NCBI GenBank assembly: GCA_021613335.1 | Contig: JAJTWR010000266.1 | Coordinates: forward strand, 1,864,501 to 1,928,500 | Origin: Whitmania pigra | Taxonomy: Eukaryota > Annelida > Clitellata > Hirudinida > Haemopidae | Direction: 5' to 3' | DNA length: 64,000 nucleotides | Part shown: positions 1-12,738 of the stretch, in pieces | How the letters are laid out: the number at the start of each line of letters is the position of its first letter | Numbering within the stretch: the first letter of the stretch is position 1 | The notes under the pieces: model-generated | The model's database searches: none | What the model was told of the DNA's origin: nothing | The model's input: only the letters and a program-made list of their open reading frames with translations | Position numbers and translations under genes: made by a program

Positions 1-962
1 AGGTACCACAAACAAAACCTCACTGCAGGGAAGTTTACAGCAACCAAAAGTCATCCTCTACTGAGGGTAAAAGGATTAGCCATGTATTCGTTCAAAATAT
101 TTATGAATTATGATTTTATACAGCCTGCTAATCTGTCAGTAATTTTTACTCTATATAAATATATGTAAATAATAATAATAGCAATATCACAAAGTGAAAA
201 TATGTGCAGCGATAATTAATGTAGTGACTGGCGACTTAATTGTCTGCCCATTCATTCCGCAGTTGCCAATAAGACTAGCAGCGCTTCCTTGGCTCAATAC
301 GATGTTCCAATCACTCCAGTTACGGGAAGACCAAGACAGACCCATCCTGGTTGTTCCACAATCAAGTACAACAGGAGGACAAATCCTGAACTGGAAAAGA
401 GGAGAACTCATTTTTGCCAGTTTCCAGGTAGAAGTTTATTTATTATTAATTAATCGTATAGTTATTATTAATATAGCGTTTTTGGCCAAAAGATTACAGT
501 TGCTAAGTTCTTAACTTAATCTTAACAGCTTGTAGGAAGGCCTATACGAAAAGTTCTCATTTGAAAGCCCATCAGCGAATTCACACCGGTTTGGCTCAAT
601 GTTTATTAACAACTTGTCTCTTTGTAATTATTATCCAAATCGATGATTATTTTTATTTTTCATTTTTATTTTTAAACATTGCAACATAAGTTTCAAAATT
701 TGTTTAGGTTCTGTCATGTTTGTAACGACCTTTTTTACGTTTAGGTGAAAAGCCATATCGATGCAGCTTTCCAAATTGCCTCTGGCATTTTGCGCGGTCC
801 GACGAGCTGACCCGGCACATCAGGAAGCACACGGGAGCAAAACCCTTCAAATGCCCTGGATGCGATCGTTCCTTCGCCCGTTCTGATCATCTGTCCCTCC
901 ATTCAAAGCGGCACCTGCCAAAGCACCACAATGCATGTTCGTCTGACTCTGACTATAAATAG
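1..962 (+). CDS. Kruppel-like factor, KLF5-like, 3' part of gene (last 4 exons)
   Basis: DNA-binding transcription factor of the KLF/Sp class. Proposed exons are 1-66 (partial, weak), 263-427, 529-588 and 745-962; reading phase is kept across every GT-AG junction and the stop is TAG at 960-962. The three C-terminal C2H2 fingers are complete: finger 1 (CQFPAC then [10 protein letters not shown]) is split between exons 2 and 3, finger 2 carries the KLF motif [10 protein letters not shown], and finger 3 carries [11 protein letters not shown]. The linkers HTGEKPY and HTGAKPF are typical of KLFs. A stretch before finger 1 reading [14 protein letters not shown] resembles KLF5 more than the KLF9/13 or Sp groups, as I recall these families. 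Fingers end 15 residues before the stop, as is normal. The N-terminal regulatory part lies outside the window. Confidence 0.88.
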
Positions 963-2784
963 TGCCAAAACTTTATAAATTACTGACAAGTCTCAAGCAG
1001 TGTTTTTTTTTTGAGTATTTTCTTTAAAGAATTATTATATGAATAATATTACAATGACAATGAAACATTAATTGAGGATTTTGGCTAATATATGAGTGTA
1101 GTTCAATGGATTGTTGATAAAGACTGCATTTACTAATCGAAATTATTTATGCGAAATGTTTCTTTTTGGTTCCCGTGAATTATGAATAAAAATATTTAAA
1201 AAAATTAGATGGATGCACTCTTGAGTAAACAACAGAATTCAAATTCTTAAATTTATTCTGAACAAAAATATCCGACAGTGCTTGAGTAATTTTCAAGAAG
1301 TCAACAAGGTCATAAACAAGCCGCTTGTTTCCACCCACACAATCCTCCAATCATCTTCCAGTTCCATAAACTGGTCACATGAAACGAAGTTGGAGATTAT
1401 ACACGGACCTTATGCAGATTATTCTAAATAACTTGATTATTGCTAGATCTGCTGAAATAAATAGTAATTCAGGTCTAAAATTTAAGGATAATAAAAAAAA
1501 GGTAAATGAGGATAAATAAATCATCGCTGAGAACACATTGGAATGAATAATGGGAGTTGAGAATGTCATGTCTTAAAGCCTGCTAGACTAAATGTAAAAC
1601 AAAATGCTCATTTGTTATTGCTCATTCTCACAATTAGTGAAAAAGTCTAAAATTGACAAATTACACAAGGTTTAATAATATTTACTTAAATTAAATTTAT
1701 TACGAATCATTAAATCTTCAAACTTTTTTAACAACCTTTAGAAATAATTTTAAAACTATTCCCCAATGAATGAAATTAACGAAACAAATGTTCCTATTAA
1801 GCGATGTAAAAATTAACTGGCCATATTTGAGCGGCCATTGCGTAACCTGTCTAAATTATCTTGGGAACTATAAAGACTGACATTCAGTGGCGTTACTGAT
1901 TGAAATCGATGTCTGAGCAACGTAATTAAAAAAATTGGCCATTTATGTCGATGTTTCTGTGATGTTGATTCTAAACAACGAATGCAGCGTAACAAGTGCA
2001 AGAAACACGGACTCCCGTAATTTCCAGCGACCGTAAATTGGCTAATAAATGGCATTTGTGTCTCGTACTTTCTCGAGGAATGAGTTGTCCAGACGCCCAT
2101 CCCACTTGGCGCCGGATCGTTTCCTCCATTGTTCACTTCTTGAGGATTCTCGTGCGATGATTGAGTTACTCTCGACGACTATAAACACAATTTGAAGTCC
2201 TAATAAGCATAAACAATATGAAATGCACCGAGATTTTGCCAAGTTCCATTGCGTTAACTAGGAGCTGAATCAAAATGTTCTAAATTTATGTGAATGTCAG
2301 GGTGCACGTCAATTTAACCGCTCCTTTATCACAGCTTCTCTTGTCATGTCACTCATGTCCAATCGTCGGAAATGCACCTGGACGGATGCATGGTTGGTTA
2401 CGCGGAACGTGGCAGTCCCGAGAGTTCAGTGTAGGAAGCGAATTTGCATGTCATTACCGCAATAATTGTAGGCGGAGACGTAAACAGACGTCTAAGGCGA
2501 ATAATTCACTTTCCTCCAATCAACTCTTTTCTAGCTGATTTTCCTTCTTGACATCTCAAGATGGTGCCTCATCATCGATTGAGCCAAAGCAGGTGCATAT
2601 TCAAGTAGAAGTTAACAAACAATGACAAACATTGTCTTCCAGTTTTAATACTTTTATCATTGGCATTCACCACAAACACAACAACAACATTACAGAGCCA
2701 ATTATCTCAAAAGGATAAATTTAGATATTTCCAGTTAGCTGAATTTCCACACATGCAAAAAGTTGCACAGATCCAATATCTCGT
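963..2784. other. Convergent intergenic DNA between KLF and POLR1C
   Basis: About 1.8 kb of AT-rich DNA between two genes that point at each other. It must hold both 3' UTRs; an AATAAA near 1184 suits the KLF transcript. Short open frames on both strands look like chance. I see no domain, RNA gene or repeat. Confidence 0.6.
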
Positions 2785-5583
2785 TCAAATGTCAGCCAAA
2801 GCATCGAGCAAAGACTTCCAACCATCTCGAACAATTCTTATGCCCTCTGAAACCGTGTCTTTTGTTGGCATGCAACCACTTCCTTCCAAGGTGACTGAAA
2901 ATAATATTATAAATAATTATCAAAAATAAAATTAATTTAATTCTTAAGTCAGTAGATTACAGTCTTATTGCTAAGGAACAGAAGTTATTACAGCCATTTC
3001 TAATGATGACTTTGATGGCAGCCGTTGACAATTCTTAAATAAATAATTAGCTCACATATGCATTTGTTTTTGTCGAGTGAAATAGTGATCAAGTTTTTAA
3101 GTTCCGGATCCCTGAAAATCTTCCAGTGGTCGTCGAATGCCAAAGGTTTTGCGATGAATGCCGTGTCCACCCCTAAAATAAATTCGGCCTATAAGAATTC
3201 ATGATCTGCTCGTTCGTGATCGAGAAACTCGACATAACATCGTAACAAAATCAATAAAACACATTTAGATAAATAGATTCAATGAAAACATGGACAACAT
3301 TGAATCAATTTTAGTAGCGACAAATACTTTAATGTATGTCTAAATATCCATCACTGACCATTCACTGCCCTCACTTCGATCCCATCACCGTACATGGACT
3401 TCAACCTGTGTGCAATGTCACCCTGGACAGGGGCATTAAATTCTACGACTTTTGTGGGCTTGATATTCACAGGTGCTGCAGAAAACAAATCACAAGTAGA
3501 TAATGTTTTTTCTTTATTTAGTTATAGCATTCACAGAGACCCTAGTCAATTACTTCAATATTTAAAATAGTGAACTTTGCAATTTTGTTCAATGTAATAT
3601 TAAGAGATAGCAAATGAAAAGATCTAAATTAATCTCAACGTTCCCACTTTTTCCAGTTATTTCAAATTTGTTAGATGGCAGAATTAATATATTTAGAATT
3701 TCATAAAAATATGCTATGAAAATTACCAGCAGGACTGAACTTGGCATGCTCCTTGCCACATCCTTTTAGGCAGAAAACTTTCATGTCTATTGCCTGTTTA
3801 ATTTAAGTTGAATAGTATCATCTCAAAATCAATTCTTGTAAAAAAAAAGTAAAATTATGTAAGTAAATTTATTTGCCATTTATCATTGAAACTCTTCACA
3901 TGCTCATGTGGTGCATTCCACGTCCAGAGGAATAAAGAGACAGTCAAGCGGTATCACGTCTGAGTGTTTGGACCACTTATGCGAACATCATGCTGAAGTT
4001 GATAGCTCATCCATCTTAGGAATTTATTCAACGTCTCCTACCTGTCCCGGATTCAACTTGGCAATCAGAATGTCTGGATGGACCGGAGCGGGAACTTCGT
4101 CGTCCTTTAAAAATAAAATTAATTCTAAAATAATGTTCATTATGGAATTTATAATTTCATTTCAGCTTCATTAATTCAGTCCATTAACATTTTGTGCTAA
4201 ATGTTCACATGCCAAGCATCCACTAGTACTTGCGTAATAATATTAATAATGACAACAACAACAGTGATTGGATTTAATTAAATTAAGTGCTCACAATAAA
4301 TTTCTGGTTTCCGACAGGAGTCAAATTGAGATCTTTGGAATAAACTGTAAAAACATGTTGTGATGAAATTAAATATTGTGGTGACAATATTAGTTCTCAC
4401 TTAAAATCAGCCAAAAAATAACATTATGCCTAGCTATGTCATACTCGTATTAACACAAGCTTTAATATATGTAATGATATTACATATTATAGAGGCTGTA
4501 ATAATAATAATAATAATGCTTAAATCTTTATAAGTGAGAGTTGATCATTTACAGACCATTCATGCGATCTGGTCCAGATGGACACTTCACATTCAAGGTA
4601 AATGCAATGCAGTTCTTCTCTGTTAAAGGATCAGAGTCTAAAAAGAGTTTTTGTGAACATTAATAACAGAAAACACACCAGTGAGAATTCTTCAAATTCT
4701 AATTGCAATAAAATGACAATCCTCAGCACATTACAAATAATTATTTTATGTTCCCAAAAACAAATGAAAGTGTTATCTACCTTTAAGCTTAACAATCAAT
4801 CAGCTTAATAGCAGAGAAAATATTTATGTTGATTTCTTATTAATAATTAAAAGTTCAAACCATGAGTTCTGAAATCAAACTTGTCGGGGTCGACTTTGAT
4901 GGGTATTTGACCCAACCTGTGTGACAACATTTCATCAAAGACGATGGAAGTATTGTTGCTGATTTCAATCCTGTCGATAGCCATGGTTGGAACCTGTGAT
5001 TGTTGTTTGTTTAAATCAGCAAATATTTCAATCATACCGATTTTAAGTGTTTTTTTTATTGTAACCTCGGCCATGACGCTTCTTCTGATTGAATTTGTAA
5101 AGCAAGTTGGAACTCCACTGATGCAGAATTCAATTTCATCTCTTGTTAAAGTTTTAATTTCTATTGAACACTCCTGCAGAAATGTTTGCATAATAACTAC
5201 AATGTTTAGGACCACCATCCACATTAAAACCCATTTAATCTTAATCAATGAAAAATATTATCATTCAATTTATAAGGTCAGTGAACAACATTCTTTGGTT
5301 TAAAAAATTCAAGTAATATAAAAAGTAAGCTAAGTGAAATATCAGGTAACCTCCAAATAATTTTCATATTTGAGCTTTTTGGGAACCTAGAAGATCAGGT
5401 ATTTAGTTTTGATTAGGTAACCATTTTAGGTGATTATATACTTCATACTAATACAAATTAGTGCCCTTTAAAGGCAAATAAGTCGTCGTTTTATCGGTGT
5501 AAAGTTATGAATGCATTTTTTACCGCATGCGTTGAATCTTCTTGAATCAAAACACGACCGCCGTTTGAGTCTGTTGACGCCAT
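2785..5583 (-). CDS. POLR1C: POLR1C / RPAC1 (AC40), shared RNA polymerase I and III subunit
   Basis: Alpha-like subunit that pairs with the AC19 subunit and nucleates assembly of Pol I and Pol III in the nucleus. Eleven exons, in transcript order: 5583-5524, 5386-5351, 5173-5066, 4993-4861, 4637-4557, 4344-4295, 4104-4042, 3793-3727, 3475-3359, 3172-3056, 2894-2785. They total 942 nt and join in frame to 313 residues (human about 346). The family core AEVPTMAI is restored only when the 72-nt intron 5065-4994 is removed, although that intron has no stop and is open in frame. Other family matches: NNTSIV.DE..SHRLG.IPI, VHPDILIAKLNPGQ, KGCGKEHAKFSPA, and a C-terminal dimerisation-like segment ending LLDALADI. 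The start ATG at 5583 is the first in frame. All junctions are GT-AG. No lesion seen. Confidence 0.93.
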
Positions 5584-6582
5584 TTAAAATACAATTTTGA
5601 AACACCCGTCTGTTAATTTCTTTAGTAAGTGATATACATATGTTGACCTTGTTTTGTTAAGTTTAATTAATCGCTAATACCTTACCGAGGTATTGTTTAG
5701 TTATATATCGCCCATAACTTACAAAAATATAAACAAAAACCTTAAAACCTTTAATTCAAAATTAAATTTAAAATTTATTTATATATTTATCTAATATATT
5801 TACATTTAAAAATAAAATTTTATGTTTTTAAAATATTAAATTTAATTTTAATAGACAATCACCCACCCAATGCAGCGACGTTAAATTTTTCACTTTATCC
5901 CAAAAAGAGATCTTTTCGATTAATTTCTTAAATTCTTTAAAAATATTGATTTATTAAATTTGTAATTATTAATATAGGGACACCGACAGGACTGGACACT
6001 TAGTAATTTCTTTTTACGTCTTAGCTACAAATGGGCCAAATTGTCTTCTTATTATCAATTGTTATGGGTTTACTATTTCCTATAATTTAACAAAAATACC
6101 TTAATATAGGGTAAAACTGCTCGCAGGGTCATTTTTTGATGTAAACTTAAAGTGCCCCTATTAGCAGTTTTACTTTAATTAGTCATTTGTAAGTGAAATA
6201 AACTAAAAAGTAAATTTGCAAATCTGCTTGGTATTTTTTAAGCATTTACTCATTTCAAGGAACCACTCAGCCCTGCTTTTAGCTAAATAAATCCCGTGGA
6301 GATTATCGAGTCAATAAATTTTTGGATAAACACTGCTTGATAGCAACAACCTCAGAAACTCAAACTCAATCAATTAAACTTTTAAGACTAAAAATTCGGA
6401 TATTCAAGAGTAGATTTTTAAAACAAAAAAAAACTGATGAAAATAATAACGATCGAATAATAATGATCATGAGGATCGATATGATTTTACGATTTGTTTT
6501 AAGGGTTAAAACCACCTACTTAACTTCTGTCAGAGTTCAAACCTAAATTGAAACAAATCAGGAATTGCATAGCATTCTTTTT
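5584..6582. other. Intergenic DNA between POLR1C 5' end and SLC26 3' end
   Basis: One kilobase of very AT-rich DNA holding the POLR1C promoter and SLC26 3' UTR (both genes on the minus strand). Imperfect A/T runs at 5690-5850. No gene or recognisable element seen. Confidence 0.55.
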
Positions 6583-9500
6583 CTAAATGGTCACAACTTG
6601 ACCAGTGCAAAAAGCATGGGCATCGACTATGGACGGATACAATGCTACGGCTTTTTCCCATTGGGGCCCCGATAGCCCAGAAACCACTCCACTTGCTTCC
6701 AACCGTTTTCTGGTCTTTTCTGGGCAGCAACAAATCGAAACCGAAACGTTATTATCGTCAAGTTTTTTGATGACACACTTAAGGGCATTAAGACCCGTTA
6801 TGTCCACATCAGAAATTCTTGAAAAATCCAAGATCACATGCTGGATTGTATTTTCCAGTGGCACTTTCAATTCACTAGCTGGAGGCTGATCCTTTCCTTC
6901 TTTAGTGACTGAGGCATTATCCCCTTTCTTCAGAGACTTCAGAGCAACTTTCTCATTCGCTGGTTTTTCCTCATCTGTGATGCGGTAACAGCACTTGACA
7001 TTCCGTTTTTTCTTAATGCTTTTGTCATCCGGGGCTGCGGAAACAATCTTATTAACGTTCGACTTCAACACGCAATTGATGAGAGTGTTCTTAAAGCTTT
7101 CGGCATTGACAAAATAAAGAGAACATTCGAAGCGAAATATAGCCACGTTGCATCCTGATTCATCATAGACTTTCTTCTTTTCAGATCCAGTTGTTACGAA
7201 AGGAGTCGTGAACACACATTTAGAGACATCGTCATCGTTATTGTTGTTCATTCCATCGAGAGTTCGAACATCATTTCTGCTGACGTAGATTTCCGTACTT
7301 CCAGCTCTTTTTAGAAGTCTACCTTTAGCACCCTTGTTGCCGAACATAATCACTAACCCGCTAGCCAGTATCCCCAGGAGCAGTCCAGCCCCAACATCCA
7401 CAAACACCGTCGCCAGGAAGCAAAGCATCCATACGAGACAATCGCCTTTCGAAACTCTCCATAGTGGAATAAAATCGATGAACTCCATTACGATTAAAGG
7501 CAACATGGCGGCACTGACAACACTTCCAAGTACGCAAATTGGGAGGGCAGAAAACAGGGAGCCAGCCACTATTACGACGACAAACGGTAGTACGGTGGAA
7601 ATGAGGCCGGCAAGTCTTGATTTGCAACCACACGATTCAAGCACCAGTGTACGTGGCGGCGCCTACAAATGCAGATGACATATTCAACTAAATATTCAAT
7701 GCACTATTTAAAAAATGAATAAATAAATAAAATAAAGATAGAATGAAAAATTGCTATACCTGAGTTGCAGCAATGCACCCAAAGAATGAACAAAACCCAT
7801 TGACCAGACCAGAGGCAAGAAGTTCATGATTTGAGTCTACTTCGTAATTGTGTCTTTCGGCCATCAACTTGGCCATAGTTATAGCCAGAGCAAACCCGAT
7901 GATGGCTATTGGTACTGCTTCGCTCAGGAGAATTGCCAAAGTTCCAAAAAAGCTAGAATCTTCGTCGACCATTAAAAAGATGGAAGGAAGCATTGGAGTA
8001 GGAAATCCAGTTGGAATCGATCCAGTAATCTGAATTTGAGACAGCAATGGCTCATAGGAAGGTGTATCGATTTACAACCAGTGAAATGCTTTGCATAAAA
8101 AAACAGGTTACATACGATTTGACTGAGTAACATGGTCCTTAATTTGATTTTATAAATGATATGCTTTAAGAGAATTCGCTTTATTCTCTGCACTTAAAGC
8201 GCTTCTAAAATACATCAATCTGGCATAGGAATCTAAATGCAAATGTTTGATTTTTCTTTATAACCGAAGGCATTTTGAATCGTCAATGAGAAAAACAGGC
8301 TGCTTTGCATCTCTTTAAAATATCTGCATTCCAATTAAATGTTTTCATTATTTCAATATGTTATTAATATTTGTATTGATAACCATATATGCATTTGTTT
8401 CTTTTGCTTATCAAATTAATGTGAACTAATATTCGTTGAGCAAAAGATTAAAAAACGAATTGTAGTTAACCACTGTTAACGCCTGAATATAAAAAAATTC
8501 TAAAACCTATTGTCAGTATATAAAAATGATGATGGTTTAACACAAAAGTGCCAATTCAATGCGCATGACACACTTGACGCCCTAAAAATCGAATGGCACC
8601 GATTCAAACTTCCCCATAAATTTAAATGTTGTTCCTAATTTATGTAAAAATATCTTTAAACTTAAAAAATATGCATTTGAATTAAATTAACTTTTAATGA
8701 ATAAAGAAGAGGGTCTAATCAAATAAATTAAAAAACAACTTGATAATTTGACATGTATGCAAACATTTGCAACCTTTTCAATTTGTATTTTAATGATTAT
8801 CACTTACTCGCATGTTGAATAAATTGTGGAATTCGGCAAAGTGTGATACCACAGTTGATACTACCACAACAATCAGTTCTGCTGGTATTGGAAATTTCAA
8901 CTTGTGAGCCAATTTACGGTTGATAACTTCTTTCATGAGCAGGAGAAACACCATGCAGACTACTGACATTAAGAGGGCGGCCATGTTTGTCTGGAAAACG
9001 TTACTTCCGATCCTGTAGACATTGATCGGAAGTTGAAATGCTCCCGAGGCTCTTTTTACTTTGAATCCAAGTTGAAACGGTATCTTCAACGTAACATAGA
9101 AATTATTTAGTTTTGCTGTGTTAGGTAGTTTTAGACTTAGACTTCTGCAACATTTGCAATTATCACCTGGTTGATTACTATGTGAACGGCAGCACCTGCC
9201 GTAAAGCTTTTAACGAAGGGCAACGACATGAAGGTTGATACGACTCCCAATTTCAGGGCAGACATGAAGATCTGGAGCAGACCGACGGTCAGCGTCAAGA
9301 GGGTGGCAGCGTTCACCCTAAGCTGGTCACTGGAATACACTGGAGGCGATGGATGGCTATCGAAATCTCGGATCGATTCCAAATGAGTTGTTGTTTCTGA
9401 GCTTAATCGTAAATTACACTTAATTGATTAATTATGTTAAACTATAAAATACTTTACAGTAAGCTCGCATAACAAGTTAATACAGTTTTATGATTTTATC

Positions 9501-10366
9501 TTTAGGTTATTATGAACGTTCATGATGATTTGCACTTAATTGATCTCGCATCTTTCAATCAATCGGCCACTTACACGAAAGGATTACTTGAATTCCAAGC
9601 GTCCAATGTTCCACTCCGAACCACCTGAATGGAATTATTCCCTTCGACAGTTCCATTTCCGGATACTATGACGTCATACTCCTGTTTGTTTACGAATGAT
9701 CCAACCATGAGTGCCAAGACTGCCATTGTACCATAGGATAGGTGTCTAGAGGTGCCGAATATGTAATAAATCCATCCAGGTAGGAAAGAGGTATACAGAC
9801 CAAAGACAGGAGGAACACCTTTAAGCAAGTTATAAGAATAATGTTAATTTCAATGAATTATTAATTATATATTAACATAAAATATTTCAACAAAATATAA
9901 ATATAATATATTGTTAAACAAGTAAATGATGAATGCTTAATAACAATATTGTTGACAAATAAATATACTATCCTCACCTGCCAATAGGGAAAATCCCAGA
10001 CCTTGTGGCAGGTGTATGACCCCTGCACTGAACCCGGCAATGATATCATAAAGTACGCACTTCTTCCAATCGTAGGTTTTCCAGTGATCGATCACCGGTA
10101 ACATTCCTTAAGACGAAAAGAGGGCGTCAGAAAATAACAAATTGTCCTGATGACTTCGACTAACCAGAAATGGCGTTCCGAATTTTCTCTTTAGTGCAGT
10201 GTTTCTTGAAAAATCTTGAGCAGCAATTTTCCGCCGAGTTTGTGTTTGCATTTTTTCCTGGAATTTTTCCATCAAAAAATTTCTTATCGAAATCGGACTG
10301 CCTGTATACTGGTCTGTCGATGGCAATGCGAGTTGGTCTTTCTTCCAAATCGATTTTGCTTTCCAT
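6583..10366 (-). CDS. SLC26-family anion exchanger / sulfate transporter
   Basis: Multi-pass membrane anion transporter (sulfate, chloride, bicarbonate, oxalate class). Seven exons: 10366-10165, 10106-9978, 9818-9575, 9401-9167, 9083-8808, 8029-7760, 7662-6583, joining in phase to 811 residues, the usual SLC26 size. Recognisable elements: RPVY near the N terminus; the transmembrane signature running from [12 protein letters not shown] through [13 protein letters not shown] to [11 protein letters not shown]; an extracellular loop with NGT and NNS sequons; [14 protein letters not shown]; and a C-terminal STAS domain in the last exon containing [19 protein letters not shown]. The start is the ATG at 10366; the open frame runs 29 codons further upstream but only from a TTG. 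The exon 4 acceptor (after ATTAAG, 9402) is the only one that keeps frame. The STAS has a long Lys/Asp-rich insert, common in the family. Subtype and substrate cannot be set from sequence alone. Confidence 0.92.
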
Positions 10367-11686
10367 GTGGTGTGGAACACCGTATGAACTACGGACGGGT
10401 TGAGAAATGTTATTCAGTCCCGTGTCGAGGGAGATATATACACGTAGGTTCAAACGCTAATGAGTTGTCGCAATCAAGAAGAAGTTAAGGTATCTTGTTT
10501 TGATTCTGTCATCTGATATCTGAATGGCCTCTATTGCTTACGGGTCCAGAAAATTGTTCGCTAAAGAGCTGTCCATTCAACTATTACAATCAAGAAAGTT
10601 GCGCCTATTGAACTTAAGGTTGAATTGTAAATTTTGAAGTTATAAATCAAATTTGCAGAAGACGTCAAGAAAGAAATGCGGTTGAGGGTCATTGAAACCG
10701 GTTTGATCAGGAGTTAAGTTCTGCTTCAACCGAAGGTTTCCAATCTTTTAAAAAATTTCATCGCTAAACAGTTTGACATTAATTTTTTAACAGATTTTCT
10801 TTTTAAAATTTTTTCTTTATTTACAACAAAACTATTAGTTCTATGTTTGATATAAAATAAGAAATAGGATTGAATAAAAAGATAAATGTTTAATTCTAGG
10901 AAGGACGCCATGAGATTACGATCTCACTTTTTGTAGTGTACGAGCCTTATGTCTCGAGGTTACGATTTTTAATTAGATTCACTATGAATTCCTTGTCACC
11001 CTCATTGTTATATTTATGCATTTTGCTTGTAGCGATTACGATTTATAAATAAAATTCAGGGTGAAACTGCTGCATGTGTAAAAGTTTAAAAAGACAATAT
11101 GCAGTTATTATTTTGTCCGACTAGGGTCCATAGGTTCTTGCAAGTTTATTCTGAATAAAGCAAAGACTGAACTTCAACTTCAATCATTGAACTTCTAAAA
11201 GTGAATTGTTCTAAATTATCGACTGGCACCTGTCAAGCATGCGAAGCTAACCACGTTACACTTCGTAAATCAGAAGCAAGATAAAGCAGTAATAACAGCG
11301 TTTGGCGGTTAAAATGGTTGGTTGATGGTCAAAAACCACACCAGGAAACTCTGAAGGAACTGTATCTCATTGATTTTATTAAGCAAGAAAAAATTTGAGT
11401 TTTGAGGTTGAGAGTTTTGCTTTAGTTATATTTTGTTTCCGTAAGTGCATCCTGCGATCGGAATTTAAAAACTTGAATGTTTGAATTTTCTACTAGTTTT
11501 AATAATAAACATATTAATTAATATTAATAAAACAAATTTCGTGGTTAAAGAAATGATAAAACTATTAAACATCAAACGGTGTTAACAGTCCACATAAAAT
11601 GAAAAACCGCTTCAATAAGGACGTCTTTTCTTGGCGCCTGGGACTAAGGCGGGTCCCGATTTCTTGTGTTTGCTGGGGATTAAGTG
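10367..11686. other. SLC26 upstream region with weak plus-strand open frames
   Basis: Holds the SLC26 promoter. On the plus strand an ATG at 10524 opens a 32-codon frame (starting MASIAYGSRKLFAKELS) that reaches a GT site after 10619, and an LRR-like phrase ETLKELYLIDF lies near 11370. I could not join these in frame, so I do not call a gene. The rest is AT-rich with nothing I recognise. Confidence 0.35.
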
Positions 11687-12060
11687 TTTATGCTGATGCC
11701 GATTATAACGAAGTGATTCAACAGTATGAAGCCTATTGCTAATAAGGAATAATTATATTTCAGAAGTCTACAATTGTTAAAGTTTTCCCTTCTGAATATT
11801 TAGAGGTTTGAGTAAGCCATAACATAGACTGGTGTCGTATAAACTGTCTTTTAGCTTCAAAATAAGATTTAAAAGTAATCATCACATTGAGTACCATGTA
11901 ATCATTAATTAAAGTGTATTGAGTACCATGTCTGCATCGAAACTGGTATCATATGAAACAAAATTGGCCCATCGAGAGGCAACCAGTGCGATTGATTTTG
12001 ATTTTTTTGCGCTTGATGTAATTTTTATGAAAATAATTTGTCCATCACTTTGCAGTGACA
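11687..12060 (+). pseudogene. Third copy of the 3' end of the ZER1/ZYG11-like gene, opposite orientation
   Basis: The stretch 11764-11811, preceded by a TTTCAG acceptor, encodes 15 residues and a stop and matches the last exon of the gene at 50290-53778 at about 41 of 48 bases (KSTIVKVFPSEYLEV against KSTKVKVFPSEYSEI). Similarity continues upstream into the last intron (the phrase TTTATGCTGATG.CGATTA) and downstream into the 3' flank (GCCATAACATAG), then fades near 12060. The penultimate exons are not found upstream, so this is a partial duplicate about 38 kb away on the other strand. A tail exon captured by another gene is possible. Confidence 0.7.
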
Positions 12061-12479
12061 AGTTTATGTATCAGTGCCATCATAAATATGAGGCGGATGA
12101 AATGACAACATTTACAGTAACTTTGTAATGAGGATTTAATTAAAAATTCAGTGCGTAAAATCACTGAGAATTGCATTGCCAATATGGCAGGGTACGAGAA
12201 ATACTAATTTAAGGAAAGTTCTCTTGCTACACGTGAGAGATTGAAACCAATGGTTTTGCAGGAAATGGATTCGCAAGATAATAAGCAGGAATTCAGAGTT
12301 TGGAGCATTATAATGATGGTCCAAAATAAGTTGAAATGACTTCTGATATCTGATTATTTTTTCAAAAATACTCTGTTGCGTCACTCTGTTGGACTAAGTT
12401 CTGCCTCCTACAATTCTTAACCACCAGAGAGCAAACTGGCGAACGAAAGATTAGGGCTCATAGTCTAAGAATTTTGTAG

Positions 12480-12738
12480 GTCAGTGAACTCTTCGTCCAG
12501 AACGTGTTTGAACCAGTGGTGTCTGAACTGGTTGTTGCTCTGGCTGGGTTGGTGGAAAGCGGGACTGAAGCCTGGGGAAGAAGCGATGGTCTGAGACTTT
12601 CGATTGAAACTGTGTCGTATTTTCGGGAAAACACTGTGTAAGAAGCAAGCTCCTTCACAATAACAGGCTCGATAAAAAGATACACAGAAGAAGAGATTGA
12701 ACTACAGCAGCTCTGACGATGAGCACATGACGCATTAA
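12480..12738 (+). CDS. Candidate last two exons of an unrecognised gene
   Basis: After a TTTTGTAG acceptor, 12480-12635 is open for 52 codons with protein-like composition (it contains FEPVVSELVVALAGLVESG) and ends at a GTGTAAG donor. A 52-nt intron ends in ACACAG, and 12688-12738 continues in the same phase to a TAA, giving an acidic tail NYSSSDDEHMTH. Upstream, 12240-12330 has another acceptor-led open stretch (EMDSQDNKQEF) that I could not join. No domain recognised. The reverse strand is also open here, which weakens the call. Confidence 0.33.

Noticed and set aside
194..514. 106-codon frame at the window start
   Set aside because: Runs across a KLF exon and its intron in a different frame from the zinc-finger coding phase.
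8790..9089. Treating each SLC26 segment as a separate small gene
   Set aside because: All segments join in phase through GT-AG sites into one transporter.
10524..10620. Plus-strand first exon opposite the SLC26 promoter
   Set aside because: The frame looks protein-like but every downstream acceptor I tried leads to an early stop.
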